A DNA stretch of 64,000 nt from Streptomyces rapamycinicus NRRL 5491 (GTDB lineage: Bacteria; Actinomycetota; Actinomycetes; Streptomycetales; Streptomycetaceae): assembly GCF_024298965.1 (NCBI RefSeq), contig NZ_CP085193.1, positions 7,564,001 through 7,628,000 of the forward strand, in the 5' to 3' direction. The notes below the pieces were generated by a model. That model did no database searches and was not told the DNA's origin. It worked only from the letters and a program-made list of their open reading frames with translations. Below, piece after piece: positions 25,901 to 36,400 of the stretch. The first letter of the stretch is position 1, and each line of letters begins with the position of its first letter. The position numbers were made by a program, and so were the translations under genes.

Positions 25901-27331
25901 GTACGCCGTCTCGTCCCGGCCCCGCGCACCGCGGCCACCGCGGCCGCCGAGCCCTGGACGCCGCGCGGCACCGTGCTGGTGACCGGTGGCACGGGCGCCC
26001 TGGGGCGGCATGTGGCCCGCTGGCTGGCCGACCACGGCGCGGAGCGGCTGGTGCTGCTCAGCCGCCGTGGCCCCGACGCGCCGGGCGCGGCCGAGATCAT
26101 GGCCGAACTGTCCGGCACCGACACCGCCGTGACCGTCGAGGCGTGCGATGTGGCCGACCGCCAGGCACTCGCCGCGCTGGTGGAGAAGCTGGCCGTGGGC
26201 GGCACCCCGGTCCGGGCCGTGGTGCACTCGGCCGGGATCTCCCAGGAGCCCGGCACCGGCACCGAACTCCCCGAGTTCGCCCGGATCGTGGCGGCCAAGA
26301 CGACCGGTGCGGTCCACCTCGACGCACTCTTCGGCGCGGACGCCGACCCGCTGGACGCCTTCGTGCTCTTCTCCTCGATCGCCGGGGTGTGGGGCAGTGG
26401 CGGCCAGGGCGCGTACGCGGCCGGAAACGCGTTCCTCGACGCGCTGGCCGAACAGCGCCGGGCCCGTGGCCTGCCCGCCACCTCCGTGGCCTGGGGCCCG
26501 TGGGCGGAGGGCGGCATGGCCGCCGAGGGCGACGCCGGGGAGCAGCTGCGCCGCCGTGGACTGCCGCCCATGGCACCGGAGTTGAACATGGTCGCCTTCC
26601 AGCGGGTGCTCTCCCGCGAGGAGACCGCCGTGACGGTTGCCGATGTCGACTGGGAGCGTTTCGCCCCGGCCTTCACCGCCGCCCGCCCCCGCCCGCTGAT
26701 CGACGATCTGCCGCAGGTGGCCAAGGCCCTGCGCGGCGACGTCGAGCCGGCGGACACGGTGGCGGCCGACGGCGCGTCGGGCCTGCGCGAGCGGCTCGCC
26801 GGGCGGTCCGCGGCCGAGCGCGAGGACGCGGTGCTCGAGCTGGTCCGCACCCATGTGGCCAGCGCCCTCGGCCACGCCTCCGCCGACGAGGTCGAGGCCG
26901 GACGCGCCTTCAACGAACTGGGCTTCGACTCGCTCACCGCGGTCGAACTGCGCACCCGGCTCGGCGCCGCCACCGGCCTCAAGCTGCCCGCGAGCCTGGT
27001 CTACGACTACCCGACACCGGCCGCGCTCGCCGAGCACCTGCTGACCGAGCTGGTCCCGGACGGACCGGGCCACGGCCCCGGCCACGCCCTGCCCGATGTG
27101 GACCTCGACCCGCAGGACGCCGAGCTGCGCCGCACCCTGGCCACCATCCCGATGAGCCGGATCCGGGAGGCCGGGCTGCTGGACACGCTGCTCAGGCTGG
27201 CCGATCCACAAGCCGCCACTTCCGACCCCAGCCGCGCCGAGGACGAGGCGGAGTCCATCGACGAGATGGACGTCCAGCACCTCATCGACATGGCACTCGA
27301 CCTCGACAGCCTCGACGGCAACGATTCCTGA
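16946..27331 (+). CDS. Modular type I polyketide synthase, gene 2: KS-AT-DH-KR-ACP / KS-AT-KR-ACP
   Basis: Two-module PKS of 3461 residues. The GTG start is chosen because AGGAGGTGA lies 7 nt upstream and the first 34 residues form the charged helix of an N-terminal docking domain, directly before the first KS. Module e: KS Cys208, AT Ser670 with HAFH (malonyl), DH His976 in a canonical HxxxGxxxxP motif with Asp1142, B-type KR, ACP Ser1777. Module f: KS Cys2010, AT Ser2461 (malonyl), A-type KR with Trp3149 and no LDD, ACP Ser3329. The C-terminus is a different docking class from genes 1, 3 and 4 ([19 protein letters not shown] then [11 protein letters not shown]). Residues about 1299-1336 in the DH-KR linker are encoded by a sequence that looks like a dispersed intergenic repeat. 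Predicted outcome: one alkene and one hydroxyl. Confidence 0.97.
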   Translation: MASANEEKLLDNLKWMTTELRRARRRLTEVEADAQEPIAIVAMSCRFPGGVGSPEDLWQLVAEGGDAISGFPADRGWDIEGLADPDPDRKGTFYNSGGGFLDGAAEFDPGFFGISPREALAMDPQQRLLLETSWEAFERAGIDPTSVKGSRTGVYVGASAMGYGSDVQGAPEELEGLLLTGGATSVLSGRIAYTFGLEGPAATIDTACSSSLVALHWAAQALRQRECSLALVGGVTVMPNPDVFVEFSRQRGLAPDGRCKSFAASADGTGWSEGVGVLLVERLSDARRHGHQVLAVVRGSAVNQDGASNGLTAPNGPSQRRVIRQALENARLSAAEIDVVEAHGTGTTLGDPIEAQALLATYGQERPEGRPLWLGSLKSNLGHAQAAAGVAGVIKMVMAIRHGLMPKTLHVDEPSPTVDWTAGEVSLLTEARPWDETGRPRRAGVSAFGVSGTNAHTILEQAPEQEEAREDSPEPDGDATPAANAAPVTATVLPWLLSARNAAALRDNARRLASHLDREPALGTVDVGHSLATGRAALEHRAVHVGEDRAGLAAGLEALARGESAPGLVEGTVVEGETAFLFAGQGSQRLGMGRELYGAYPVFAEALDEVCAELDPHLERPLKDVLFGGDAEALGQTGFTQPALFAVEVALFRLVSEAWGLRPDFLSGHSIGELAAAHVAGVLSLADAARLVAARGRLMQELPTGGAMVAVQASEDEVAPLLTERVSIAALNGPSSVVIAGDEDAALEIASGFEARGRKTKRLTVSHAFHSPRMDGMLEAFREVAQGLSYEAPKIPIVSNLTGGVVSAEEITTPDFWVRHVREAVRFLDGIRTLEARNVTTYIELGPDGVLTAMAQDCVTDATSDAAFISALRKDRPEAEALTTAVARAHVRGVAVDWAGYFAGRDAQHVDLPTYAFQHERFWLEPGAASVGDVASVGLELAGHPLLGAAVPLAETDGLVFTGRLGVDTHPWLADHVVQGAVVLPGTAFVELAVRAGDQVGCDLLDELTLHAPLVLPERGGVRLQLTVGAPDGAGRRSLTVLSRAEDAPAEQPWTRHADGVLATGAPRPSFALTAWPPQGAEAARTEELYAALADGGLRYGPVFQGLTAAWRRGDELFAEVRLDESAASDAQAYGLHPALLDSALHALGLDGLGDGDGDGDGQGRLPFAWSGVSLYASGAPALRVRLEPRGADGVRLEIADAAGAPVAAVDSLVLRAVSAEQVRAARAAYHESLFRVEWTELPAGAGAGAPGGGRWAVLGTDAFGLGATAYADLAELGEAVDSGTALPDQVVVSLTWDGAALECPGAASPARPAFEDRGLGSEPQVSGRGGVGESPATTAHQATTQVLGLLQQWLADDRFTDSRLVLLTSGAVATEAGEPVADLAGAAVHGLLRTAQAENPDRFVLLDVDGQDASLAALPAALAAGEEQLTVRAGVARIPRLARVPVAEETTTENTFDPEGTVLVTGASGSLGGLVARHLVAERGVRHLLLVSRRGEQAPGAAELGSELAGLGAEVAWAACDVADRDALVAALATVPAEHPLTAVVHTAGVLDDGVIGSLTPERITHVMRPKVDAAWNLHELTRELDLTAFVLFSSASGVFGTPGQGNYAAANAFLDALAAHRRAEGLPAVSPAWGPWAGAGMAGGLDEADISRMRRAGLPPLSPAEGLALLDAALTTDEVAPVPMRVDAVALRAQAAAGALAPLLRGLVRVPVRRAVDTAAGGGSALAERLAGLGEAERDRVLLDLVRTQVAAVLGYAGPQAVEEGRAFKDLGFDSLTAVELRNLLREATGLRLPPTLVFDYPTSTALAGHLRQEIVGDPADAIVPDRVISAVDRDDPIAIVAMSCRFPGGVHSPEELWQLLVAGDDAITPFPADRGWDLATLYSDDPDLEGTSYTREGGFLHDVADFDASFFGISPREALAMDPQQRLLMETTWEAFERAGIDPAALRGSRTGVYIGSNDQDYLTLWLNEPQGLEGHLGTGNSSSVASGRLSYAFGLEGPAVTIDTACSSSVVALHLAAQALRNGECSLALAGAVTVMSTPGAFLEFSRQRGLAADGRIKAFSGDADGTNWSEGVGLFLVERLSDARRNGHPVLAVLRSTAINQDGASNGLTAPNGPSQQRVIRQALANAGLSATDIDVVEAHGTGTTLGDPIEAQALLATYGQDRPEDRPLWLGSVKSNIGHTQAVAGAAGIMKMVMAMRHGVLPRTLHVSEPTPHVDWTAGDIELLTEARPWPETGRPRRAGVSSFGFSGTNSHAIIEQAPAMDAVPAPAPERSLPVLAWPVSARTEDALRAQAARLRRSVAAAGADGPRPLDLAYSLATSRAALEHRAVLLGRDGDLLGDQLAALAEGRGTAGLVAGSVAGGKVAFLFTGQGSQRLGMGRELYDAHPVFAEALDAVCAELDGHLERPLKDVLFGDDAEALDRTGFTQPALFAVEVALFRLVSEAWGLKADFLSGHSIGELAAAHVAGVLSLADAAKLVAARGRLMQELPTGGAMIAIQASEDEVTPLLTERVSIAALNGPTSVVIAGDEDAALEIASGFEAQGRKTKRLTVSHAFHSPRMDGMLDAFREVARGLTYESPRIPIVSNLTGELVSAEEITSPDFWVRHVREAVRFLDGVRTLEAQGVTTYVELGPDGVLTAMAQDCVTDADTAAFATALRKGRPEAETVTTALAQAYVRGAEVDWAGYFAGTGAHRVDLPTYAFQRRRYWPDTAPAAGTPAEGAMDAVDARFWEAVEREDWESLAGELRVEGDQPLSAVLPALSSWRRAQRERSAADGHLYNVMWKPRPRGGPSGAPAPSGTWLTVVPASHADDPRLTAVAEDLTRRGVHVVTLELDTVDTDPAAVADRLAAATVDGPVAGVLSLLALDERPHPEHPAVPVGLALTGALAEALARRGGDAPARLWCATRGAVSTGGADRLDSATQAQVWGYGRVVALEQPERWGGLVDLPETVDERALDRLAAVLAGSDDEDQVAIRATGVFVRRLVPAPRTAATAAAEPWTPRGTVLVTGGTGALGRHVARWLADHGAERLVLLSRRGPDAPGAAEIMAELSGTDTAVTVEACDVADRQALAALVEKLAVGGTPVRAVVHSAGISQEPGTGTELPEFARIVAAKTTGAVHLDALFGADADPLDAFVLFSSIAGVWGSGGQGAYAAGNAFLDALAEQRRARGLPATSVAWGPWAEGGMAAEGDAGEQLRRRGLPPMAPELNMVAFQRVLSREETAVTVADVDWERFAPAFTAARPRPLIDDLPQVAKALRGDVEPADTVAADGASGLRERLAGRSAAEREDAVLELVRTHVASALGHASADEVEAGRAFNELGFDSLTAVELRTRLGAATGLKLPASLVYDYPTPAALAEHLLTELVPDGPGHGPGHALPDVDLDPQDAELRRTLATIPMSRIREAGLLDTLLRLADPQAATSDPSRAEDEAESIDEMDVQHLIDMALDLDSLDGNDS
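17048..22400 (+). other. Module e: KS-AT(malonyl)-DH-KR(B)-ACP
   Basis: KS Cys codon 17567; AT Ser codon 18953 and HAFH to 19255; DH from 19775 with His codon 19871 in [10 protein letters not shown], the only DH here with the full HxxxGxxxxP motif, and Asp codon 20369; KR motif near 21335, LDD, intact [19 protein letters not shown] Ser codon 22274. Alkene predicted with good confidence. The DH-KR linker holds the repeat-like insertion at 20839-20955. Confidence 0.92.
20839..20955 (+). repeat. Dispersed-repeat-like sequence read in frame in the module e DH-KR linker
   Basis: The core (about 20873-20948) contains CCCGTCCGGCGTTTGAGGAC, then an imperfect stem CTTGGGTC/GCCTCAAG, then GGGAAGGGGCGGGGTGGGGG. 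I recognise this order from short repeats common in Streptomyces intergenic regions. A second copy lies at 40999-41160 at the same place in module i. The encoded peptide ([20 protein letters not shown]) has no match in other linkers of the window. Confidence 0.7.
22454..27060 (+). other. Module f: KS-AT(malonyl)-KR(A)-ACP
   Basis: KS Cys codon 22973; AT Ser codon 24326 with HAFH to 24628; dimerization element about 25129-25264; KR without LDD ([16 protein letters not shown]) and with Trp (codon 26390) 8 residues before Tyr, so A-type; ACP Ser codon 26930. Predicted hydroxyl. Its KR core resembles that of module d closely ([16 protein letters not shown] in both). Confidence 0.9.
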
Positions 27332-27458
27332 CGCGGGCCCAAGCACGGAGTACACGATGACAACCCCCAACGAAAAGCTCGTTGACGCGCTGCGGGCCTC
27401 GCTGAAGGAAACCGAGCGGCTGCGGAAACAGAACCAGCAGCTCACCGACGCCTCCCGG
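27070..27458 (+). other. Docking interface gene 2 C-terminus / gene 3 N-terminus (second class)
   Basis: The gene 2 C-terminus reads [19 protein letters not shown], then [14 protein letters not shown], unlike the other C-termini. The gene 3 N-terminus ([20 protein letters not shown]) is of the classical coiled-coil type. A distinct class here should prevent mispairing with the other junctions. Confidence 0.8.
27347..27350 (+). promoter_or_regulatory. Ribosome binding site of gene 3
   Basis: GGAG 6 nt before ATG 27357, in the 25-bp gap after gene 2. Confidence 0.7.
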
Positions 27459-30400
27459 GAACCGATCGCGATCGTCGGCATGAGCTGCCGGTTCCCCGGC
27501 GGCGTCGGCAGCCCCGAGGAGCTGTGGCGGCTCGTCGCGGACGGCCAGGACGCCATCTCCGGCTTCCCCGACGACCGCGGCTGGGACATCGAGTCGCTGT
27601 ACGACCCGGACCCGGAGCGCGAGGGCACCTTCTACGCCCGCGGGGGCGGCTTCCTGTACGACGCGAGCCGGTTCGACCCGGGCTTCTTCGGGATCTCGCC
27701 GCGCGAGGCGCTGGCGATGGACCCGCAGCAGCGGCTGCTGCTGGAGACGTCGTGGGAGGCGTTCGAGCGGGCCGGGATCGACCCGGCGACGACGCGGGGT
27801 TCGCGTACCGGTGTGTTCGTCGGCGCGTCCACGCAGGCGTACGGGGCGGGGGAGTACGACCTGCCGGAGGGTGTCGAGGGCCATCTGCTCACCGGCACCG
27901 CCTCCAGCGTCGCGTCCGGGCGGCTCTCCTACGCCTTCGGTCTCGAGGGCCCGGCGGCCACCATCGACACCGCCTGCTCCTCGTCCTCGGTCGCGCTGCA
28001 TCTGGCGGTCCAGGCGCTGCGGCAGAGCGAATGCTCGCTGGCGGTGGCGGCGGGCGCGACCGTGCTGTCATCCCCGGATGTGTTCGTGGAGTTCAGCCGC
28101 CAGCGCGGACTCTCCGCCGACGGCCGCTGCAAGTCCTTCGCGGCCTCGGCGGATGGCACGGGCTGGTCCGAAGGCGTCGCCGTGCTGCTGGTCGAGCGGC
28201 TGTCGGACGCGCGGCGGAACGGCCACCCGGTGCTTGCGGTGGTGCGCGGCAGCGCCGTGAACCAGGATGGTGCGTCCAATGGTCTGACGGCGCCGAACGG
28301 CCCGTCCCAGCGGCGTGTCATCCGGCAAGCACTGGAGAACGCCCGGCTCGCCCCCTCCGACGTGGACGCGGTGGAGGCGCACGGCACGGGCACGACGCTC
28401 GGCGACCCCATCGAGGCGCAGGCGCTGCTCGCCACGTACGGCCAGGAGCGGCCGGAGGGCCGGCCGCTGTGGCTCGGTTCGCTGAAGTCGAACATCGGCC
28501 ACACCCAGAACGTCGCCGGTATCGGCGGCGTCATCAAGATGGTCATGGCGATGCGGCACGGGGTGCTGCCGCGGACGCTGCACGTGGACGAGCCCACCCC
28601 GCATGTCGACTGGTCGGCGGGAGAGGTGTCCCTGCTGACCGAGGCGCGGCCGTGGCCCGAGACCGGCCGGCCGCGCCGGGCGGGCATCTCGTCGTTCGGT
28701 GTGAGCGGCACGAATGTGCACACCATCATCGAGCAGGCGCCGGAGGCGGAGGTCGCGGAGGTGGCTGAGGCGCCTTCGGGTGCTGTGGCCCCGGGTGTGG
28801 TGCCGTGGGTGCTCTCGGGTCGGGGTGCGGATGCGCTGCGTGCTCAGGCGGAGCGGCTGGTGGTGCATGTGGAGGCTCGGCCCGAGCTGCGGCCGGTGGA
28901 TGTGGGGTTCTCGCTCGCGACCGGGCGGTCGGCCTTTGAGCGTCGTGCGGTGGTGGTGGCTGAGGGCCGGGATGGGCTGCTGGCCGGGTTGGGTGCGCTG
29001 GCGCGAGAGGAATCCGCGCCCGGGCTGGTCGAAGGTTCGGTGGCCGGTGGCAAGGTGGCGTTCCTGTTCACCGGTCAGGGCAGCCAGCGGCTGGGGATGG
29101 GGCGTGAGTTGTATGACGCCTATCCGGTGTTCGCGGAGGCTCTGGACGCGGTGTGTGCGGAGCTGGATCCGCATCTTGAGCGGCCGCTGCGGGATGTGTT
29201 GTTCGGGGATGACGTCGAGGCGCTGGATCAGACGGGGTTCACTCAGCCTGCGTTGTTCGCGGTTGAGGTGGCGTTGTTCCGGCTGGTCTCGGAGGCGTGG
29301 GGGCTGAAGGCGGACTTCCTGTCCGGGCACTCGATCGGTGAGCTTGCCGCCGCGCATGTGGCGGGTGTGCTGTCTTTGGCGGACGCGGCGAAGTTGGTGG
29401 CGGCGCGTGGGCGGTTGATGCAGGAGCTTCCGGCGGGTGGCGCGATGGTCGCGGTGCAGGCGTCGGAGGATGAGGTGGCGCCGCTGTTGACCGAGCGGGT
29501 GTCGATCGCGGCGCTCAATGGGCCGTCGTCGGTGGTCATCGCGGGTGATGAGGACGCGGCGGCTGAGATCGCGGCCGTATTCGAGGCGCGGGGCCGTAAG
29601 GCCAAGCGGCTCACGGTCAGCCACGCGTTCCACTCGCCGCGCATGGACGGCATGTTGGACGCCTTCCGCGAGGTGGTGGAGGGGCTGTCGTACGAGGCCC
29701 CGCGGATCCCGATCGTCTCCAACCTGACCGGTGCCGTCGTCTCCGCCGAGGAGATCACGACCCCCGACTTCTGGGTGCGCCATGTCCGCGAGGCCGTGCG
29801 CTTCCTGGACGGGGTGCGGACCCTTGAGGCGCAGAACGTCGCCACTTTCATCGAGTTGGGCCCGGACGGTGTGCTCACCGCGATGGCCCAGGACTGCGTG
29901 ACCGACGCCGCGTCCGACGCCGCGTTCATCTCGGCGCTGCGCAAGGACCGTCCCGAGGCCGAGGCGCTGACCACGGCCGTCGCACGTGCCCATGTGCGCG
30001 GCGTGGCACCGGACTGGGCCGCGTACTTCGCCGGTACGGGCGCGCACCGCGTGGACCTGCCCACGTACGCCTTCCAGCGCGAGCGGTTCTGGCTGGAGCC
30101 GGGCGCGGCGTCCGTGGGTGATGTGGCGTCCGTGGGCCTGGAGTTGGCCGGGCATCCGCTGCTGGGCGCCGCGGTGCCGCTGGCGGAGACCGATGGGCTG
30201 GTGTTCACGGGACGGCTGGGTGTGGATACCCATCCGTGGCTGGCCGAGCACACGATCCGGGACGCGGCGGTGGTGCCGGGCTCGGCGTTCGTGGAGCTTG
30301 CCGTCCGGGCCGGTGACCAGCTCGGCTGTGACCTCCTTGACGAGCTGACCCCGCACACCCCGCTGGTGCTGCCCGTACGCGGTGGCGTCCGGCTCCAGGT

Positions 30401-33400
30401 CACGGTCGGCGCGCCGGACGACGCCGGGCGCCGCTCGTTCACCGTCTCCTCCCGCGCGGAGGACGCCGCCGCCGACACGGCATGGGTGCGCAACGCGAGC
30501 GGAGTGCTCGCCTCCGGCGCCCCCAGCCCGTCGTTCGACCTCGCCGAGTGGCCACCGAACGCCGCCGAGACCATCGAGCCCGAGGCGCTTTATGCCCGGC
30601 TGGCCGAGGACGGGCTGCGGTACGGCCCGGCGTTCCAGGGGCTCACGGCTGCCTGGCGGCGCGGGGACGAACTCTTCGCCGAGATCCGGCTGGACGACGA
30701 CGCCAAGCCCGGCGCCGAGGAGTTCGCCGTCCACCCGGCGCTGCTGGACGCCGCCCTGCACGCCCTCCACGGCCGCGACGGCGCCCAGCTGACCGATGGC
30801 TGGCAGGGCGTCTCCCTGTACGCGGAGGGCGCGTCCGCGCTGCGCGTACGCATCGCACCCGCCGGAGCCGACACGGTCTCCCTGGCGCTGGCCGACGCCA
30901 CGGGCGAACCGGTCGCCGCCGTGGACGGCCTGCGCCGCCGTCCGCTGCCCGACGACCTCACCGGTGACGCGGACGTGGCGCGGCAGAGCCTGTTCCGGCT
31001 GGACTGGGTGGCCCCGCAGACCGCCTCCGCCGGTCCGGACGCCGCCGCGCGCCGTATCGTCCTGGGCGAGGACCCGTTCGGGCTGGTCGCCGCCGGAGCG
31101 GCCGCCGACTCCGCCCCCGATCTGGCCGCGCTGGGCGCGTCCGTCGAGGCGGGCGACACCGCCGCCCCCGAGCTGGTCCTCGCGTCCTTCGCCCCCATAT
31201 GCGGCGACGCGAACGAGAACGTGGCCGAGGCCGCGCACCGGGAGGCGCGGCGTGCGCTGGCCCTGGTGCAGGGTTGGCTGGCCGATGAGCGGTTCGCCGC
31301 CGCGCGCCTGGTGCTCGTCACCCGGGGCGCGATGGCCACTGATGCCGAGGAGGGCGTCACCGACCTGGCGCACGCGCCCCTGTGGGGTCTGGTGCGCTCC
31401 GCCGAGACCGAGAACCCGGGGCGTTTCGTCCTCGTCGACCTCGACGAGACCTCCACCGACGCGCTCTCCGACGCCCTGGCCACCGAGGAGCCGGAACTCG
31501 CCCTGCGCACGGGCCGCCCGCTGGCCCCCCGACTGACCCGCGCCTCGGCCCCGGGCCTGGACTCCACCTCGGCCCCGGACCCGGCCTCGGCCCCGGGCAA
31601 CAACTCCGCGTCCCCTGCCCCCGCGTTCGGCGCCGACGGCACCGTGCTCATCACGGGCGGAACCGGCGCCCTCGGCCAGTTGCTCGCCCGCCACCTGGTG
31701 GCCGAGCACGGCGTACGCCATCTGCTGCTGACCAGCCGCCGTGGTGCGGACGCCGACGGGGCCGCCGAGTTGGCCGCCGAACTCCGTGCCCGGGGCGCCG
31801 AGGTCACCTTCGCCGCCTGCGACGCCGCGGACCGCGACGCGCTCGCCGCGACCCTGGCCGCCGTTCCGGCCGAGTATCCGCTGACGGCCGTCGTGCACAC
31901 CGCCGGTGTGCTGGACGACGGCACGGCCGCCGCCCTGACGCCCGAGCAGCTGGAGCGGGTGCTGCGTCCGAAGGTGGACGCGGCGTGGAATCTGCACGAG
32001 CTGACGCGTGATCTCGACCTGTCCGCGTTCGTGCTGTTCTCCGCCATCGCGGGCACGCTGGGCGGCGCGGGCCAGGCCAACTACGCCGCGGCCAACGTCT
32101 TCCTCGACGCGCTCGCCGCCCACCGCCACGCGGCGGGCCTGCCCGCCACCTCGCTGGTGTGGGGCCTGTGGGCCCAGTCCGGCGGGATCACCGGCGGGCT
32201 GACCGAGACCGATCTGCTGCGGCTGGCCCGCAGCGGCATGGGCGCCCTCAGCGACGACGAGGGGATGGCGCTCTTCGACGCCGCTCACCGCACGCGCCGT
32301 ACCCTGCTGATCCCGGCCCGCCTCGACCTCGCCGCGCTGCGTACCGCCGCCGGATCCGGCCCGGTCCCGGCGCTGCTGCGGGGGCTGATCCGGTCCACCG
32401 GCCGGCGTACCGCCGCGGGTGCGCTCGCCGCTGGTTCGTCCCTGGCCGAGCGGCTGCGAGCGCTCTCCCCGAACGAGCGCCGCCGGACGCTGCTGGACCT
32501 CGTACGCGGCCATGTGGCCACGGCCCTCGGCCACGCCTCCGCCGACGCCATCGAGGCGCGCCGGGCCTTCAAGGAGCTGGGCTTCGACTCGCTCACCGCC
32601 GTCGAACTGCGCAACCGGCTCTCCGCCGCCACCGGGCTCAAGCTGCCCACCACGATCGTCTTCGACCACCCCAACCCCATCGTTCTCGCCGACCATCTGC
32701 GCGTCGAACTCCTCGGCCCGGACGGGAACGAGACCGAGGCCGGGCCGGCGGACCCGGCACTCGCCACCGCCACCGCCGCCTCCCTCGCCGACGACCCGAT
32801 CGCCATCGTCGCGATGGGCTGCCGCTACCCCGGCGAGGTCCGCTCGCCCGAGGAGCTGTGGCAGCTCGTGGCCACGGGCTCGGACGCCATCACCGGATTC
32901 CCCGTCAACCGCAACTGGGAGAGCCAGTGGGCGGCGGACGGCGACGAGGCCGACGCGGGCCCGCCCGCCTACGCCCGCGCCGGTGGCTTCCTGCACGAAG
33001 CGGACCTCTTCGACGCGGCCTTCTTCGGGATCTCGCCGCGTGAGGCGCTGGCCATGGACCCGCAGCAGCGGCTGCTGCTGGAGACGTCCTGGGAGGTGTT
33101 CGAGCGCGCCGGGATCGATCCGGACGCGCTGCGCGGCCGCTCGGTCGGCGTGTTCGTGGGCGCGGCCTACAGCGGCTACGACGCGGGTCTGGAGCAGGCC
33201 GGTTCGGAGGTCGCGGGCCATGTGATGACGGGCAACGCGGGCAGTGTCATGTCCGGCCGTATCGCCTACGCCCTCGGTCTGGAGGGCCCGGCGGTCACCG
33301 TGGACACGGCCTGTTCGTCGTCGCTGGTGGCGCTGCACTGGGCCATCCAGGCGCTGCGCCAGGGCGAGTGCGCGATGGCGCTCGCGGGTGGTGTCACCGT

Positions 33401-36400
33401 GATGACGACGCCCGGCCACTTCACCGAGTTCGGCCGCCAGGGCGGCCTGGCCGCCGACGGCCGCTGCAAGCCGTTCGCGGCGGGTGCGGACGGCACCGGC
33501 TGGGGCGAGGGCGTGGGCATGCTGCTCGTGGAGCGGCTGTCGGACGCGCGGCGCAACGGCCACCAGGTGCTGGCCGTGGTGCGCGGCTCGGCCGTCAACC
33601 AGGACGGTGCCAGCAACGGCCTCACCGCGCCGAACGGCCCGTCCCAGCAGCGCGTCATCCGCAAGGCGCTGACCAGCGCCGGGCTGACCAGCGGCGATGT
33701 GGACGTGGTCGAGGCGCACGGCACGGGTACGACGCTGGGCGACCCGATCGAGGCGCAGGCGCTGCTGGCCACCTACGGGCAGGAGCGGGCCGAGGGGCAG
33801 CCGCTGTGGCTGGGCTCCATCAAGTCCAACATAGGCCACGCCCAGGCGGCGGCCGGTGTCGCGGGCATCATCAAGATGGTGATGGCCATGCGGCACGGTG
33901 TGCTGCCGCAGACGCTGCACGTGGACGAGCCGTCGCCGCATGTCGACTGGACGGCCGGTGACATCGCGCTGCTGACGGAGCGGATGGCGTGGCCGGAGAC
34001 CGGTCGCGCGCGGCGGGCCGCGGTGTCCTCGTTCGGCATCAGCGGCACCAACGCGCACACCATCATCGAGCAGGCCCCGGCCATCGCCGCCGAGCCGGTG
34101 GCGGACGCCGAGCGGGACGGCTCCGGTGTGCTGCCGTACGCGCTCTCCGCCAAGGGCACCGTCGCCCTGCGCGCCCAGGCCGAGCGGTTGTACGCCCATC
34201 TGACCGCCCAGCCCGACCTCGAACCGGCCGACATCGCCCACACCCTGGCCACCGGCCGCGCCGCGCTGGACGCACGCGCGGTGCTGGTCGCGGACGGCAG
34301 GGACGACCTGCTGGCCGGTCTCGACGCGCTGGCGCGGGGGGAGTCCGCGCCGGGGCTGGTCGAGGGCGCGGTCGCCGAGGGCGAGACGGCGTTCCTGTTC
34401 ACGGGGCAGGGGAGCCAGCGGCCGGGGATGGGCCGCGAGCTGTACCACGCCCATCCGGTGTTCGCGGAGGCGTTGGACGCGGTCTGCGATGAGCTGGACG
34501 TACACCTCGAACGGCCCTTGAAGACGGTGCTGTTCGGGGACGACGCCGAGGCGCTGGACCGGACGGGGTTCACTCAGCCCGCGCTGTTCGCGGTTGAGGT
34601 GGCGTTGTTCCGCCTGGTCTCGGAGGCGTGGGGTCTGACGCCGGACTTCCTCTCCGGGCACTCGATCGGTGAGCTTGCCGCCGCACATGTGGCGGGTGTG
34701 CTTTCGCTCGCCGACGCCGCCAAGCTGGTGGCGGCGCGTGGGCGGTTGATGCAGGAGCTCCCGGCCGGTGGCGCGATGATCGCCGTCCAGGCGTCGGAGG
34801 ACGAGGTGGCGCCGCTGCTGACCGAGCGGGTCTCGATCGCCGCGCTCAACGGCCCGACGGCAGTGGTCATCGCGGGTGATGAGGACGCGGCTGTCGCGAT
34901 CGCGGCTGGTTTCGAGGCGCAGGGCCGTAAGACCAAGCGGCTCACCGTGAGCCACGCGTTCCACTCGCCGCGGATGGACGGCATGTTGGACGCCTTCCGC
35001 GAGGTGGCCGAGGGGCTGACCTACGAGGCCCCGCGCATCCCGATCGTGTCCAACCTGACCGGCACCGTGGTCTCGCCCGAGGAGATCACAACGGCCGACT
35101 TCTGGGTGCGCCACGTCCGCGAGGCGGTCCGCTTCCTCGATGGCATCCGGACCCTCGAGGCCCAGGGCGTCACCACCTTCATCGAACTCGGCCCCGACGG
35201 TGTCCTGACCGCCATGGCCCAGGAGTGCGTCACCGACGCCGACGCGGCTGGATTCGCCGCCGCGCTGCGCAAGGACCGTCCCGAGGCCGAGGCGCTGACC
35301 ACGGCCGTCGCCCGCGCGTATGTGCGTGGCGTGGCACCGGACTGGGCCGGGTACTTCGCCGGGACCGGCGCGCACCGGGTCGACCTGCCGACGTACGCCT
35401 TCCAGCACCGCCGCTACTGGCCCGAGGAGCCGGTGGCCGGCCTGGCCGCCGCCGCGGGTGTCGACGGCTGGCGGTACCAGGTGGCGTGGAAGCCCCTGTC
35501 GCTGGGCTCCGCGGCCCGGCTGTCCGGGGTGTGGCTCGTCGTCGCGCCCGCCGAGGACGCCGCCGCCGACGCGTGGGCGGACGGTGTCGTCCGTACGCTG
35601 ACCGAGCGGGGTGCCGAGGTGCGGCGGCTCGACCTGGCGGACGGTGTCAACGACGCCGCCGAGGACCGCGCGTCCATCGCCGAGCGGCTGCGTACGGCCG
35701 CCGACGGCGGCGCCGTGGCCGGCGTGCTCTCGCTGCTGGCCGCCGGGGACGCCGACGGCCTGCTGCCCACGGCCGCCCTCGTGCAGGCCATGGGCGACGC
35801 CGCGATCGACGCGCCGCTGTGGTGTGCCACCCGGGGCGCGGTCTCGACGGGGCGTCAGGGCGAGCTGGTGGACCCGGCCCGCGCCCAGGTCTGGGGCCTG
35901 GGCCGGGTGGCGGCCCTGGAGCTGCCCGACCGCTGGGGCGGTCTCATCGACCTCCCCGAGACGATGACCGACCGGGTGCTCTCGCGGCTCGCGGTGGTGC
36001 TCGCCGCGGCCGGGGACGAGGACCAGATCGCCGTCCGCGCCTCCGGGGTGTTCGGCCGCCGGCTGGCGCGGGCGACCGCACGGCAGATGGCGGAGTCCGA
36101 GGGCTGGAGCGCGCACGGCACGGTGCTGGTGACGGGCGGTACGGGCGCGCTGGGCGGCCAGGTGGCCCGTTGGCTGATCGACAAGGGCGCCGAGCATGTG
36201 ATGCTCACGAGCCGCCGTGGCCTGGATGCCCCGGGCGCGGCCGAACTGCGCGATGAACTCGCCGCGTCCGGCGCCCGGATCACGGTCGCCGCGTGCGATG
36301 TGGCCGACCGGGAGGCGCTGGCCGGGCTGCTGGCCGACCTTCCCGCCGAGCTCCCGCTGACGGCGGTGGTGCACGCGGCCGGGGTGCTGGACGACGGCGT

